Assembly (NCBI RefSeq): GCF_004919085.1 | Contig: NZ_STGL01000012.1 | Location: forward strand, 1 to 37,323 | Length of the DNA stretch: 37,323 nucleotides | Direction: 5' to 3' | From: Nocardioides sp. GY 10127 | GTDB taxonomy: Bacteria > Actinomycetota > Actinomycetes > Propionibacteriales > Nocardioidaceae | Shown here: in pieces, positions 21,905 to 29,182 of the stretch | How the letters are laid out: each line of letters begins with the position of its first letter | Position numbering within the stretch: the first letter of the stretch is position 1 | The notes under the pieces: generated by a model | Database searches by the model: none | What the model saw: the letters and a program-made list of their open reading frames with translations, nothing else | What the model was told of the DNA's origin: nothing | Translations under genes and position numbers: made by a program

Positions 21905-23607
21905 CAGACCTCGAGCGTAGCGGCCTCCGTCGCGCGCGTGGCCGAGTGACGCAGATCCCCCGCCCCCGATCCCGTGGGGGCCGCCGGAGCGGCAGGGACG
22001 GCAGGGACGGCCTCGGCGGTCCGGGCGCCCGCCGGGGAGGACGCGGACCCGGCGCCCACCGTCGTGCGCAGCGGCACCTCCCGCATGAGCAGCACGGCCA
22101 CGAGGGCGACCGCGGCCAGCGGGGCAGCCACGAGGAAGAGCAGGGAGAAGCCGTCGCCGTAGGCGTGCTCCACGACCGCAAGGACGGGCGCGGGCAGCGA
22201 GTGGGTCGAGGCGGTGCCCGAGACGTCCGAGGCGTCGATCCCGAGCGCGGCCAGGCCGGAGACGATGTCGGAGGTGACGCGGTGCGCGAGCAGCGCGCCG
22301 AGCGCGGAGACGCCGATCGAGCCGCCGAGCGTGCGGAAGAACGCCGCCACCGAGGAGGCGACGCCGATCCGGTGCAGCGGGACGGCGTTCTGGACCACGA
22401 GGACCAGGTTCTGCATCGTGGCGCCCAGGCCGACGCCCAGGACGGCCATGAAGAGCCCGATGACGACCAACGAGGTGGTCTCGTCGATGGTGGCGAGCAG
22501 GCCGAGGCCGACGACCACGAGGACCATGCCGCCCACGAGCCAGCGCTTCCAGAGGCCGGTGGCGGTGATGACCCGGCCCGAGGTGATGCTCGAGACGAGC
22601 AGCCCGCCGACCATGCAGATGCTCATGAGGCCGGCCTCGGTCGGGGTCATGCCTCGGGCGGTCTGGAAGTACTGCGAGAGGTAGACGGTGGCGCCGAACA
22701 TGGCCACGCCGACCATGGCGGAGGCGATGACGGCGAGCACGATGACGCGGTCGCGGAACAGGTCGAGCGGGAGCACCGGGTCGCGCGCGACCTTGGCCTC
22801 CACGAGCACGGCGAGGGCCAGGACGACGACGGCGCCGCCGACCATGAGGGCGGTCGTGCCCGACACCCAGTCGAACTGGTCGCCGGCGAGGCTCACCCAG
22901 ATGAGCAGCAGGCTGACGCCGCCCACCAGGAGCAGCGAGCCCAGGACGTCCACGTGGACCTCGCGGCGCGGCGCGGTCGGCAGGTGCAGCGTCCGCTGGA
23001 GGACGACCAGCGCGGCCACCGCGAAGGGCAGGCTCAACCAGAAGACACCGCGCCAGCCGAGCACCGAGTCCACGACGAGGCCGCCGACGAGCGGCCCGGA
23101 GACCGTGGCCACGGCGAAGACCGCGCCGAGGTAGCCGGAGTAGCGGCCGCGCTCGCGCGGGCTGACGATCGTGCCGATCACCACCTGGACCAGCGCGAGG
23201 ATGCCGCCGGCGCCGACGCCCTGGAGGGCGCGGGCGGCGATGAGCACGCTCATGGACGGCGCGAACGAGGCCAGCAGCGAGGCCAGCACGTAGATGCTCA
23301 GGCCCAGCTGGACCAGCAGCTTCTTGCTCACGAGGTCGGCCGTCTTCCCCCACAGCGGGGTGCTCACCGTGGTGGTGAGCAGCGTGGCCACGACGACCCA
23401 GGTGTAGCCGGTCTGCGAGCCGTCCAGGTCCGCCACGATCGTGGGGAGCGCGTTCGTGACGACGGTGCTGGAGAGCATGGCGACGAACATCGCCAGCAGC
23501 AGGCCGGACATGGCCGTGAGCACCTCGCGGTGCGTCATCGGCGTCGCCTCGGCCGCGACGGGGGCGGCGGCCGGAGCTGCGACAGGGTGGTCGGAGGAGT
23601 GCGGCAC
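21904..23607 (-). CDS. MFS multidrug exporter (DHA2/EmrB-QacA type, 14 TM)
   Basis: A 567-residue proton-driven exporter with about 14 hydrophobic segments. Visible motifs include motif A-like LWGKTADLVSKK after TM2, the ARALQGVGAGGILALVQVVI stretch of TM4 and the antiporter motif C-like region AVATVSGPLVGGLVVDSVLGW. The N-terminus (28 residues) and C-terminus are Ala/Pro-rich and cytoplasmic. The GTG start at 23605-23607 follows GAGGTCCC; an internal ATG (MTHREVL) about 27 codons in is an alternative. It overlaps the MarR gene by one base. The substrate is unknown; drugs or dyes are likely. Confidence 0.92.
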   Translation of the reverse strand: MPHSSDHPVAAPAAAPVAAEATPMTHREVLTAMSGLLLAMFVAMLSSTVVTNALPTIVADLDGSQTGYTWVVVATLLTTTVSTPLWGKTADLVSKKLLVQLGLSIYVLASLLASFAPSMSVLIAARALQGVGAGGILALVQVVIGTIVSPRERGRYSGYLGAVFAVATVSGPLVGGLVVDSVLGWRGVFWLSLPFAVAALVVLQRTLHLPTAPRREVHVDVLGSLLLVGGVSLLLIWVSLAGDQFDWVSGTTALMVGGAVVVLALAVLVEAKVARDPVLPLDLFRDRVIVLAVIASAMVGVAMFGATVYLSQYFQTARGMTPTEAGLMSICMVGGLLVSSITSGRVITATGLWKRWLVGGMVLVVVGLGLLATIDETTSLVVIGLFMAVLGVGLGATMQNLVLVVQNAVPLHRIGVASSVAAFFRTLGGSIGVSALGALLAHRVTSDIVSGLAALGIDASDVSGTASTHSLPAPVLAVVEHAYGDGFSLLFLVAAPLAAVALVAVLLMREVPLRTTVGAGSASSPAGARTAEAVPAVPAAPAAPTGSGAGDLRHSATRATEAATLEV

Positions 23608-23637
23608 GGGACCTCGGTTTCGCGAGCGGGAATGACT

Positions 23638-23669
23638 GTTGCCTCCGACAACCATATGTCGGAGGCAAC
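23638..23669 (-). promoter_or_regulatory. MarR operator: perfect 13-bp inverted repeat
   Basis: Arms GTTGCCTCCGACA and TGTCGGAGGCAAC are separated by six bases, 30 bp upstream of the exporter start. Its position and symmetry fit a MarR dimer site overlapping the promoter of the exporter-marR operon. Confidence 0.75.
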
Positions 23670-23768
23670 TATTCCGCACCGCGTCCCGCGTCACACGGTC
23701 CGGTGGAAACGCCCCGGCGCCCGGCGCCCACCCCTCGGGGGCACCGGACGCCGCAGGACGTCGTGGAG

Positions 23769-23794
23769 CCGGCTCGCGCGTGCGCGAGCGCCGG
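23769..23794 (-). terminator. Hairpin ending the chemotaxis operon
   Basis: A CTCGCGC/GCGCGAG stem with loop GT, extended by CCGG/CCGG across a two-base bulge, directly after the cheX stop codon. It lacks a T-run. Confidence 0.5.
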
Positions 23795-24259
23795 TCAGGC
23801 CGCCTGCGTCCAGACGCTGACGCTCACCGGGTGGCCGGCCCAGTCGACCTCGACCCGGCACAGCTCCTGCTCCTCGCCGCCGGTGAACCGGCCGGTCACC
23901 GTGACCGGGAGGCCCAGGGACGACGGGGCGGGCACGAGGCTCTTCACGTTGCCGCCCACCACGTTGACGAGCTCGCCGACGGTGTCGTCGAGGTCGGCCT
24001 CGCTGACCTCGGTGACCATCAGCATCTGCTGGGCCATCCGCTCGGCGGCGTCCCGGCTGCACTCGACCACGACCTGGCCGGTCCACGAGCCCAGCACCGC
24101 GATCGTCGCGTGCACCGCGGCGTCGGCGGAGCCGTCCGCGGGCGGCGGCACGTCGCCGGCGTCCAGGAACGTCGCCCACACCTCGTCGGCGATGGTCTGC
24201 AGGTCCTCCACGGAGACGGGGTGCTCCCCCGTCGTCCACGGGTCGTCGATGGTGGTCAT
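23795..24259 (-). CDS. cheX: CheX/CheC-type chemotaxis phosphatase
   Basis: A 154-residue protein of the CheC/CheX/FliY family that dephosphorylates CheY-P to reset signalling. The key motif DTVGELVNVVGGNVKSLV (about residues 92-109) carries the Glu and Asn catalytic pair followed by the Gly-Asn-x-Lys turn. The N-terminal 25 or so residues are a variable helix. The ATG start lies inside the cheY 3' end (4-bp ATGA overlap, 24256-24259), so the two are translated together. No CheZ-like gene is seen in the operon, which fits CheX as the phosphatase. Confidence 0.82.
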   Translation of the reverse strand: MTTIDDPWTTGEHPVSVEDLQTIADEVWATFLDAGDVPPPADGSADAAVHATIAVLGSWTGQVVVECSRDAAERMAQQMLMVTEVSEADLDDTVGELVNVVGGNVKSLVPAPSSLGLPVTVTGRFTGGEEQELCRVEVDWAGHPVSVSVWTQAA

Positions 24260-24648
24260 GCGGCGCTCCTCGAAGGGTCCAGGCCGAGGATGTCGAGCTT
24301 GTCGGCCATCGCCTCGGCGGTGAAGGGCTTGATGAGGTACTCGTGGGCGCCGGCCGCGAGGGCACGCACCACCTGGTGACCCTCCGACTCCGTGGTCACC
24401 ATCATCAGCGTCAGGTTGCGCCACTCGGGGCGCTGCCGCGTGGACTGGACGAACGTCAGCCCGTCCATCACCGGCATGTTCCAGTCCACGGTGCACAGGG
24501 TCGGGAGCTCGTGCGGCTCGAGGCCGCCGAGCACGTCGAGCGCCTCCTGGCCGTCGCCGGCCTGGAGGATCTCGAAGCCCGCCTGCTGGAGCAGGCGGCC
24601 GATCATCATGCGCATCGCGCGCGAGTCGTCGACGACGAGGGCGCGCAC
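24256..24648 (-). CDS. cheY: CheY-type chemotaxis response regulator
   Basis: A 130-residue single-domain receiver. The acidic pocket is Asp7-Asp8, the phosphoacceptor is Asp55 (TVDWNMPVMDG), the switch Thr is in MMVTTES, and the conserved Lys is in YLIKPF. Phosphorylated by CheA, it should bind the flagellar switch to alter rotation. The GTG start follows the cheR stop by one base. It overlaps cheX. Confidence 0.9.
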   Translation of the reverse strand: MRALVVDDSRAMRMMIGRLLQQAGFEILQAGDGQEALDVLGGLEPHELPTLCTVDWNMPVMDGLTFVQSTRQRPEWRNLTLMMVTTESEGHQVVRALAAGAHEYLIKPFTAEAMADKLDILGLDPSRSAA

Positions 24649-24649
24649 G

Positions 24650-25543
24650 TCAGATCGCCCTCCGCGCGCCCAGCCCGGCGAGGCCGGCCAGCGGCGCGGT
24701 GCCGGTCGCCGGCGCTGCGGCGCCGGCGCCCTTCGGCCGGTTCACGGTGAACCGGCCGATCATGGTGCGGTCCCACGAGTCGTCCAGGCCCAGCGTCGTC
24801 TCGGCGCCGCCGAGGAAGAGGTAGCCCTGCGGGTCCAGCACCTGGCGGACCCGGCCGAGCACCTGCTTCTTGGTGGCGGCGTCGAAGTAGATGAGGACGT
24901 TGCGCAGGAACACGACGTCGAAGACCGGCATGGGCGGGTACGGCGCCGCCAGGTTGAGGGTCTGCACCCGCACCATCGAGCGGAGCTGGTCGTTGACCCG
25001 CCAGCCGGTGCCCTCGCGCTGGAAGTACTTCACCAGCATGGGCGCCGGCATGCCGCGGCCCACCTCGAGCTGGCTGTAGCGGCCCTCGCGGGTGCGGTCG
25101 ACCATGCTCTGGGCGAGGTCGGTGGCGACGATCTCGACGCGCCAGCCGAGCGGCACGACGTGCTCGGCGGCCAGCATCGCGATCGTGTAGGCCTCCTGGC
25201 CCGAGGAGCACGCGGCCGACCAGATGCGGATCGTCCGGCTGTGGTTCGGGCGCTGCATGAGCTCCTGGAAGATCGTGCCGGAGAGCGCCTGGAACGGCTC
25301 GCGGTCGCGGAACCACGAGGTCTCGTTGGTGGTCATCGCCTCGACCACCTTGGCGGTCTCGCGGGCACCCTCGGGACGGCGCAGGCGGTCCACGTAGGCG
25401 TTGACGTCGGCGTCCCCCGCGGCCTGCGCGAGCGAGCGCAGCCGGGAGTCGACGAGGTACTCCTTGCCCTGCTCGAGGACGATGGCCGACTCGCGGCGCA
25501 CCAGGTCGGCGACGAAGCGGAAGGCCTCGGCGGAGAGGGTCAT
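24650..25543 (-). CDS. cheR: Chemoreceptor glutamate methyltransferase CheR
   Basis: A 297-residue SAM-dependent methyltransferase that methylates glutamates on chemoreceptors during adaptation. The N-terminal helical CheR domain is followed by the catalytic domain, with TNETSWFRDREPF, the SAM motif IRIWSAACSSGQEAYTIAML and DVVFLRNVLIYFD. The C-terminus is an Ala/Gly-rich tail of about 30 residues. The ATG start overlaps the cheB stop by 4 bp (25540-25543). CheR and CheB here form the adaptation pair for the receptor encoded upstream. Confidence 0.94.
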   Translation of the reverse strand: MTLSAEAFRFVADLVRRESAIVLEQGKEYLVDSRLRSLAQAAGDADVNAYVDRLRRPEGARETAKVVEAMTTNETSWFRDREPFQALSGTIFQELMQRPNHSRTIRIWSAACSSGQEAYTIAMLAAEHVVPLGWRVEIVATDLAQSMVDRTREGRYSQLEVGRGMPAPMLVKYFQREGTGWRVNDQLRSMVRVQTLNLAAPYPPMPVFDVVFLRNVLIYFDAATKKQVLGRVRQVLDPQGYLFLGGAETTLGLDDSWDRTMIGRFTVNRPKGAGAAAPATGTAPLAGLAGLGARRAI

Positions 25544-26874
25544 GACAGGACTCCTGAGGTGAGGGTCGTGCGCGGCGAACCGGCGTGGCCCGACGGGGCC
25601 GTGAGCGAGGAGGAGGGGGTGCTGGACGTCCGGGAGGGCAGCAGGGGGCGGTGCTGCCGGACCCGGTCGACGATGGCCGGCGCGATCGCCGGGAGGGGCA
25701 GGACGTCGGCGGGGACCCCTGCGGAGAGGACGGCGCCGGGCATGCCCCAGACGACGCAGGTGGCCTCGTCCTGGACCAGGACGGACCCGCCGCCGGCGTG
25801 GATGCCGACCGTGCCCAGGGCACCGTCGGAGCCCATCCCGGTCAGCACGACCGCGAGCACGTGCTCGGCGCCCCAGGTCTCGGTGACGGAGCGGAAGAGG
25901 ACGTCCACGGCCGGGCGGCAGTAGTTCTCCGGAGCTGCCTGGTCGAGCACCGTGGTCACGACGTCCCCGTTGCGGCGCAGGCGCAGGTGGTAGTCACCGG
26001 GCGCCAGGTCGACGGTGCCCGGGGCGACGCGCTCGCCGCCCGCGGACTCCCGCACGTGCAGCGGGACCTTCTGGTCGAGCCGGTCCGCGAACGCCTTGGT
26101 GAAGACCGGCGGCATGTGCTGGACGACGACCACCGGCACGGGCAGGTCGGCCGGCAGCCCCTCGAGGACCCGGGTGAGGGCCTCGGGCCCGCCGGTGGAG
26201 ACCCCGATGGCCAGGACGTCGATCCGCGACCGTCCCGCGGCCGCTCCGGCCCGGACGACCGGCGCGGCCGGGGTGCGGCCGAGGAGGGCGTGCTCGCCGG
26301 CGTGGGCCGACGCGGCCTGCCCGGGAAGGGCCGGGTGGGCCGAGTGCGTCCCGTGCAGCGGCGAGCCGGAGCCCGGCTGGGTCGCGCGGCTGCGGGCGGC
26401 GTCCTCGCGGGAGGTGCCGGCGGGGCCGAAGATGCCCGGTCGCGGCACCGCGGGGGTGCTGCGGCGGCGGCCGACGAGGGCGACGACCTTGGGGATCAGC
26501 TCCTCGCGGACGGCGGCCATCGAGGCCTGGACCGAGCCGACGTTGGCCGGCTTCGTCACGTAGTCGCTGGCACCGAGCTCGAGGGCCTGGAGGGTGGCCT
26601 GGGCGCCGCGCTCGGTGAGCGTGGAGAACATGACCACGGGCAGCCGGATGCCGCGCTTGCGCATCTCGCCGAGGGTCGCGATGCCGTCCATCTCGGGCAT
26701 CTCGATGTCCATGGTCACCAGGTCGGGCTTGAGCTGCTCCATCTTGGTGAGGGCCGCGACGCCGTTCACGGCGGTGCCCACGACCTCGATGCGCTCGTCC
26801 GCCGCGAGGACGTCGGTGACGAGGCGGCGGATGACGACCGAGTCGTCGACCACGAGCACGCGGATCTTGCTCAT
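25540..26874 (-). CDS. cheB: Chemotaxis methylesterase/deamidase CheB
   Basis: A 444-residue two-domain response regulator. The receiver domain (1-125) has Asp10-Asp11 and phosphoacceptor Asp56 (MDIEMPEMDG), and an Ala/Pro/Ser-rich linker spans about 140-220. The esterase domain has the catalytic Ser in GVSTGGPEAL, His in VVVQHMPPVF and Asp in LTGMGSDGALG. It removes methyl groups from receptors when phosphorylated by CheA. The ATG has GGAGAG upstream. The linker is longer than in enteric CheB and of low complexity. It is separated from the receptor gene by about 100 bp containing a hairpin. Confidence 0.94.
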   Translation of the reverse strand: MSKIRVLVVDDSVVIRRLVTDVLAADERIEVVGTAVNGVAALTKMEQLKPDLVTMDIEMPEMDGIATLGEMRKRGIRLPVVMFSTLTERGAQATLQALELGASDYVTKPANVGSVQASMAAVREELIPKVVALVGRRRSTPAVPRPGIFGPAGTSREDAARSRATQPGSGSPLHGTHSAHPALPGQAASAHAGEHALLGRTPAAPVVRAGAAAGRSRIDVLAIGVSTGGPEALTRVLEGLPADLPVPVVVVQHMPPVFTKAFADRLDQKVPLHVRESAGGERVAPGTVDLAPGDYHLRLRRNGDVVTTVLDQAAPENYCRPAVDVLFRSVTETWGAEHVLAVVLTGMGSDGALGTVGIHAGGGSVLVQDEATCVVWGMPGAVLSAGVPADVLPLPAIAPAIVDRVRQHRPLLPSRTSSTPSSSLTAPSGHAGSPRTTLTSGVLS

Positions 26875-26942
26875 CGCACTCTCCTGGGGGCGCTGGGACG
26901 GTGGGGCTGGTCTTGCGGGGTGCTGCTCTTGCGGGGTGGGGG

Positions 26943-26969
26943 CCGCCGCCCGGCCGGGCCGGGCGGCGG
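26943..26969 (-). terminator. Hairpin downstream of the chemoreceptor gene
   Basis: A perfect 12-bp stem CCGCCGCCCGGC / GCCGGGCGGCGG with loop CGG, starting five bases after the receptor stop. It may attenuate transcription into cheB-cheR-cheY-cheX or stabilise the receptor mRNA. Just beyond it the sequence CTTGCGGGGTG occurs twice. Confidence 0.55.
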
Positions 26970-26974
26970 TCGCC

Positions 26975-28609
26975 TCACAGGCGGAACTGGTTGACCAGTG
27001 CCCGCATCTCGCCGGCCATGCGGGCCAGGTCCGCTGCGGAGCCACTGGTGGCATCGGCAGCCGCCTGGGTGTCCTGAGCCGCACGAGCGACGCCGGTCAC
27101 GTTGTCGGCGATCGCCGAGGAGCCCGTGGCCGCCTCGGCGACGCTGCGGCTCATCTCGTTCGTGGTGGCGGTCTGCTCCTCCACGGCGGAGGCGATGGTG
27201 GCCTGGGTGTCGTTGATCTGGCCGATGATCTCGGCGATCGTCGCGATGGCCGCCACGGCAGCCTCGGTGTCGGACTGGATCGCCTCGATCCGCTGGCCGA
27301 TGTCCTCGGTCGCCTTGGACGTCTCCTGGGCCAGCTCCTTGACCTCGTTGGCGACGACGGCGAAGCCCTTGCCGGCCTCGCCGGCACGCGCGGCCTCGAT
27401 GGTGGCGTTGAGGGCCAGCAGGTTGGTCTGCTCGGCGATCGAGTTGATGACCTTGATGACGTTGCCGACCTCGTAGGAGGACTCGCCGAGCTTGGCCACG
27501 GTGGTGTTGGCCGACTCGGCGGCCACCACGGCCTGGGCGGCGACGCCGGCGGCGTTGGTGGCGTTCTGGGCGATCTCCCGGATCGAGGCGGACATCTCCT
27601 CGGTGCCGGTGGCGACGGTCTGGACGTTGCGGCTGACCTCGTCCGCGGCGGCGGCCACGAGGCCGGCCTGCGAGCTCGACTCGCTCGCGGAGCCCTTCAT
27701 CTGCGCCGAGACGCTGGAGAGCTGGTCGGAGGCCGAGCTGAGCGAGTCCGCGCCCGAGCCCATGCTGCGCAGGGTGGTCGACAGCGAGTCCAGCGTCCGG
27801 TTGAGGGCGCTGCCCAGTCGCCCGATCTCGTCGGCGGAGTCGACCTGGACGCGGGAGCCCAGCTCGCCGTCGGCGACCTGGTCGAGGACCAGGGCGGTGC
27901 GGGTCAGCGGGCGGCTGATCCGGCGCGAGATGAGGACCGCGAGGAACGCCGAGACGACCGCGGAGGCGACGAGGGTGAGCATCATCGTGAGCCGGGCGTT
28001 GCTGGCCGAGGTGTCGAGGCCCTCGGACGCGGCGGCGAGGCGCTCGTCGAGCACCGCCCGCAGCTCGTCCAGGGCCGCGTCGAGCTCGTGGTTGGAGTCG
28101 GTCACCGCGGTGACGCCGTCTGAGCCGGAGACGTTCTCGGAGCCGCCGGTCAGCGACAGCACGTAGTCGTAGTAGCCCTGGGAGCTGGTCTCGAGGGAGT
28201 CGACCTTGTCCGCCACCTCGGTGGGCAGCGTCAGCCCCTGGAGCATCGCGATGACGTCCTGGGCGCTCTTGACGTCGTCGATCGCGTCCGTGTTCGCGGT
28301 CTCCTGCTCACCGTCGATCAGGTAGCGGAACGCGTCCGCCTTGATCTCGGAGTTGCGGTTGTCGAGGTGGTAGAGCTCCGCGACCGCGAGGGCCAGGGTC
28401 GCCTGGTCGTCCTCCGCCTGCAGCTGCGAGCCGATGCCCACGCTGGTGGTGGCGAACAGGAGGACGGCGGGCAGGAAGGCCACGACGGTGAGCGCGGTGA
28501 GCTTGCGACCGACCGAGAGGTCCGCGAGGAACCGTCGTCGGGGAGCGGCGCCGCCGGCCGACGGCGGGGCCGTCGAGGAGGCGATCGGGGGATCGGCGAG
28601 CAGGGTCAT
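26975..28609 (-). CDS. Methyl-accepting chemotaxis protein
   Basis: A 544-residue transmembrane receptor. TM1 is about residues 38-60, then an extracellular four-helix-type sensor (about 60-205), TM2 about 208-230, a HAMP domain (RRISRPLTRTALVLDQVADG then ELGSR) and a long coiled signalling domain. The hairpin tip is VINSIAEQTNLLALNATIEA followed by ARAGEAGKGFAVVANEVKEL, the CheA/CheW contact. The C-terminus (ALVNQFRL) lacks the NWETF-like CheR tether. The ATG at 28607-28609 has GAGGAG upstream. The ligand is unknown. It is the only receptor gene in the locus. Confidence 0.94.
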   Translation of the reverse strand: MTLLADPPIASSTAPPSAGGAAPRRRFLADLSVGRKLTALTVVAFLPAVLLFATTSVGIGSQLQAEDDQATLALAVAELYHLDNRNSEIKADAFRYLIDGEQETANTDAIDDVKSAQDVIAMLQGLTLPTEVADKVDSLETSSQGYYDYVLSLTGGSENVSGSDGVTAVTDSNHELDAALDELRAVLDERLAAASEGLDTSASNARLTMMLTLVASAVVSAFLAVLISRRISRPLTRTALVLDQVADGELGSRVQVDSADEIGRLGSALNRTLDSLSTTLRSMGSGADSLSSASDQLSSVSAQMKGSASESSSQAGLVAAAADEVSRNVQTVATGTEEMSASIREIAQNATNAAGVAAQAVVAAESANTTVAKLGESSYEVGNVIKVINSIAEQTNLLALNATIEAARAGEAGKGFAVVANEVKELAQETSKATEDIGQRIEAIQSDTEAAVAAIATIAEIIGQINDTQATIASAVEEQTATTNEMSRSVAEAATGSSAIADNVTGVARAAQDTQAAADATSGSAADLARMAGEMRALVNQFRL

Positions 28610-28689
28610 GGTGGTGGTTCTCCTCGGGGAGCGTGACGACGTCACGGGCCGCCGGCTTCGCGCCGACGCTGGGTGGGTGGTGCGGAGCC

Positions 28690-28720
28690 GGCCCGGGACG
28701 ACGTGCTGGCCGTCCCGGCC
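28690..28720 (-). terminator. Hairpin downstream of cheW
   Basis: A 10-bp GC stem with a one-base bulge (GGCCCGGGACG / CGTCCCGGCC) about 20 bases past the cheW stop. It has no T-run. Confidence 0.4.
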
Positions 28721-28739
28721 GACGGGGAAGGGGGGCGGC

Positions 28740-29171
28740 TCAGGCCGCGTCGAGCCCGCCGATGGCGCGGTGCGTGTCGAGCAGCAGCATCAGCCGCTTC
28801 TCGAGCTTGCAGACGCGCTCGACGACGGCACGGACGGCGGCCGGCACCGTCTCGGGCGGGGTCTCGAAGGAGTCGGCCGGCGGCTCGAGGACGTCACCGA
28901 TCTCGTCGGCGACCAGCGAGACGGCGCTGCCGTCGGCGGTGCGGACCACGATGTTGACGGTCTTGCCGTCCGCGTCGCGGTCGACCATGCCGAGCCGGCG
29001 GCGCAGGTCGATCGAGGTGACGATCTGGCCTCGCAGGTTGAGCAGGCCGGAGACCTCCCGCGGCGCCAGGGGGACGCGCGTGACCTCCTGGGCCCGCAGC
29101 ACCTCCTGGACGCTCTCGACCGGGACGCCGAACAGGTGCCCGCCGACGGTGAACGTGCAGAACTGGGACAT
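28740..29171 (-). CDS. cheW: Chemotaxis adaptor protein CheW
   Basis: A 143-residue SH3-like adaptor that couples receptors to CheA. It begins SQFCTFTVGGHLFGVPVESV and contains VSGLLNLRGQIVTSIDLRRR, the conserved receptor and kinase contact. A DEIGDVLE segment follows. The C-terminal helix (ERVCKLEKRLMLLLDTHR) is typical. The start lies 11 bases after the cheA stop. Confidence 0.93.
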   Translation of the reverse strand: MSQFCTFTVGGHLFGVPVESVQEVLRAQEVTRVPLAPREVSGLLNLRGQIVTSIDLRRRLGMVDRDADGKTVNIVVRTADGSAVSLVADEIGDVLEPPADSFETPPETVPAAVRAVVERVCKLEKRLMLLLDTHRAIGGLDAA

Positions 29172-29182
29172 CGGGGTGCTCC

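Noticed and set aside
21880..23820. 646-codon plus-strand frame opposite the MFS exporter
   Set aside because: It is Asp/His/Gly-rich antisense low complexity, and the exporter reading is certain.
25585..26994. 469-codon plus-strand frame opposite cheB
   Set aside because: It is antisense to CheB and has no domain signatures.
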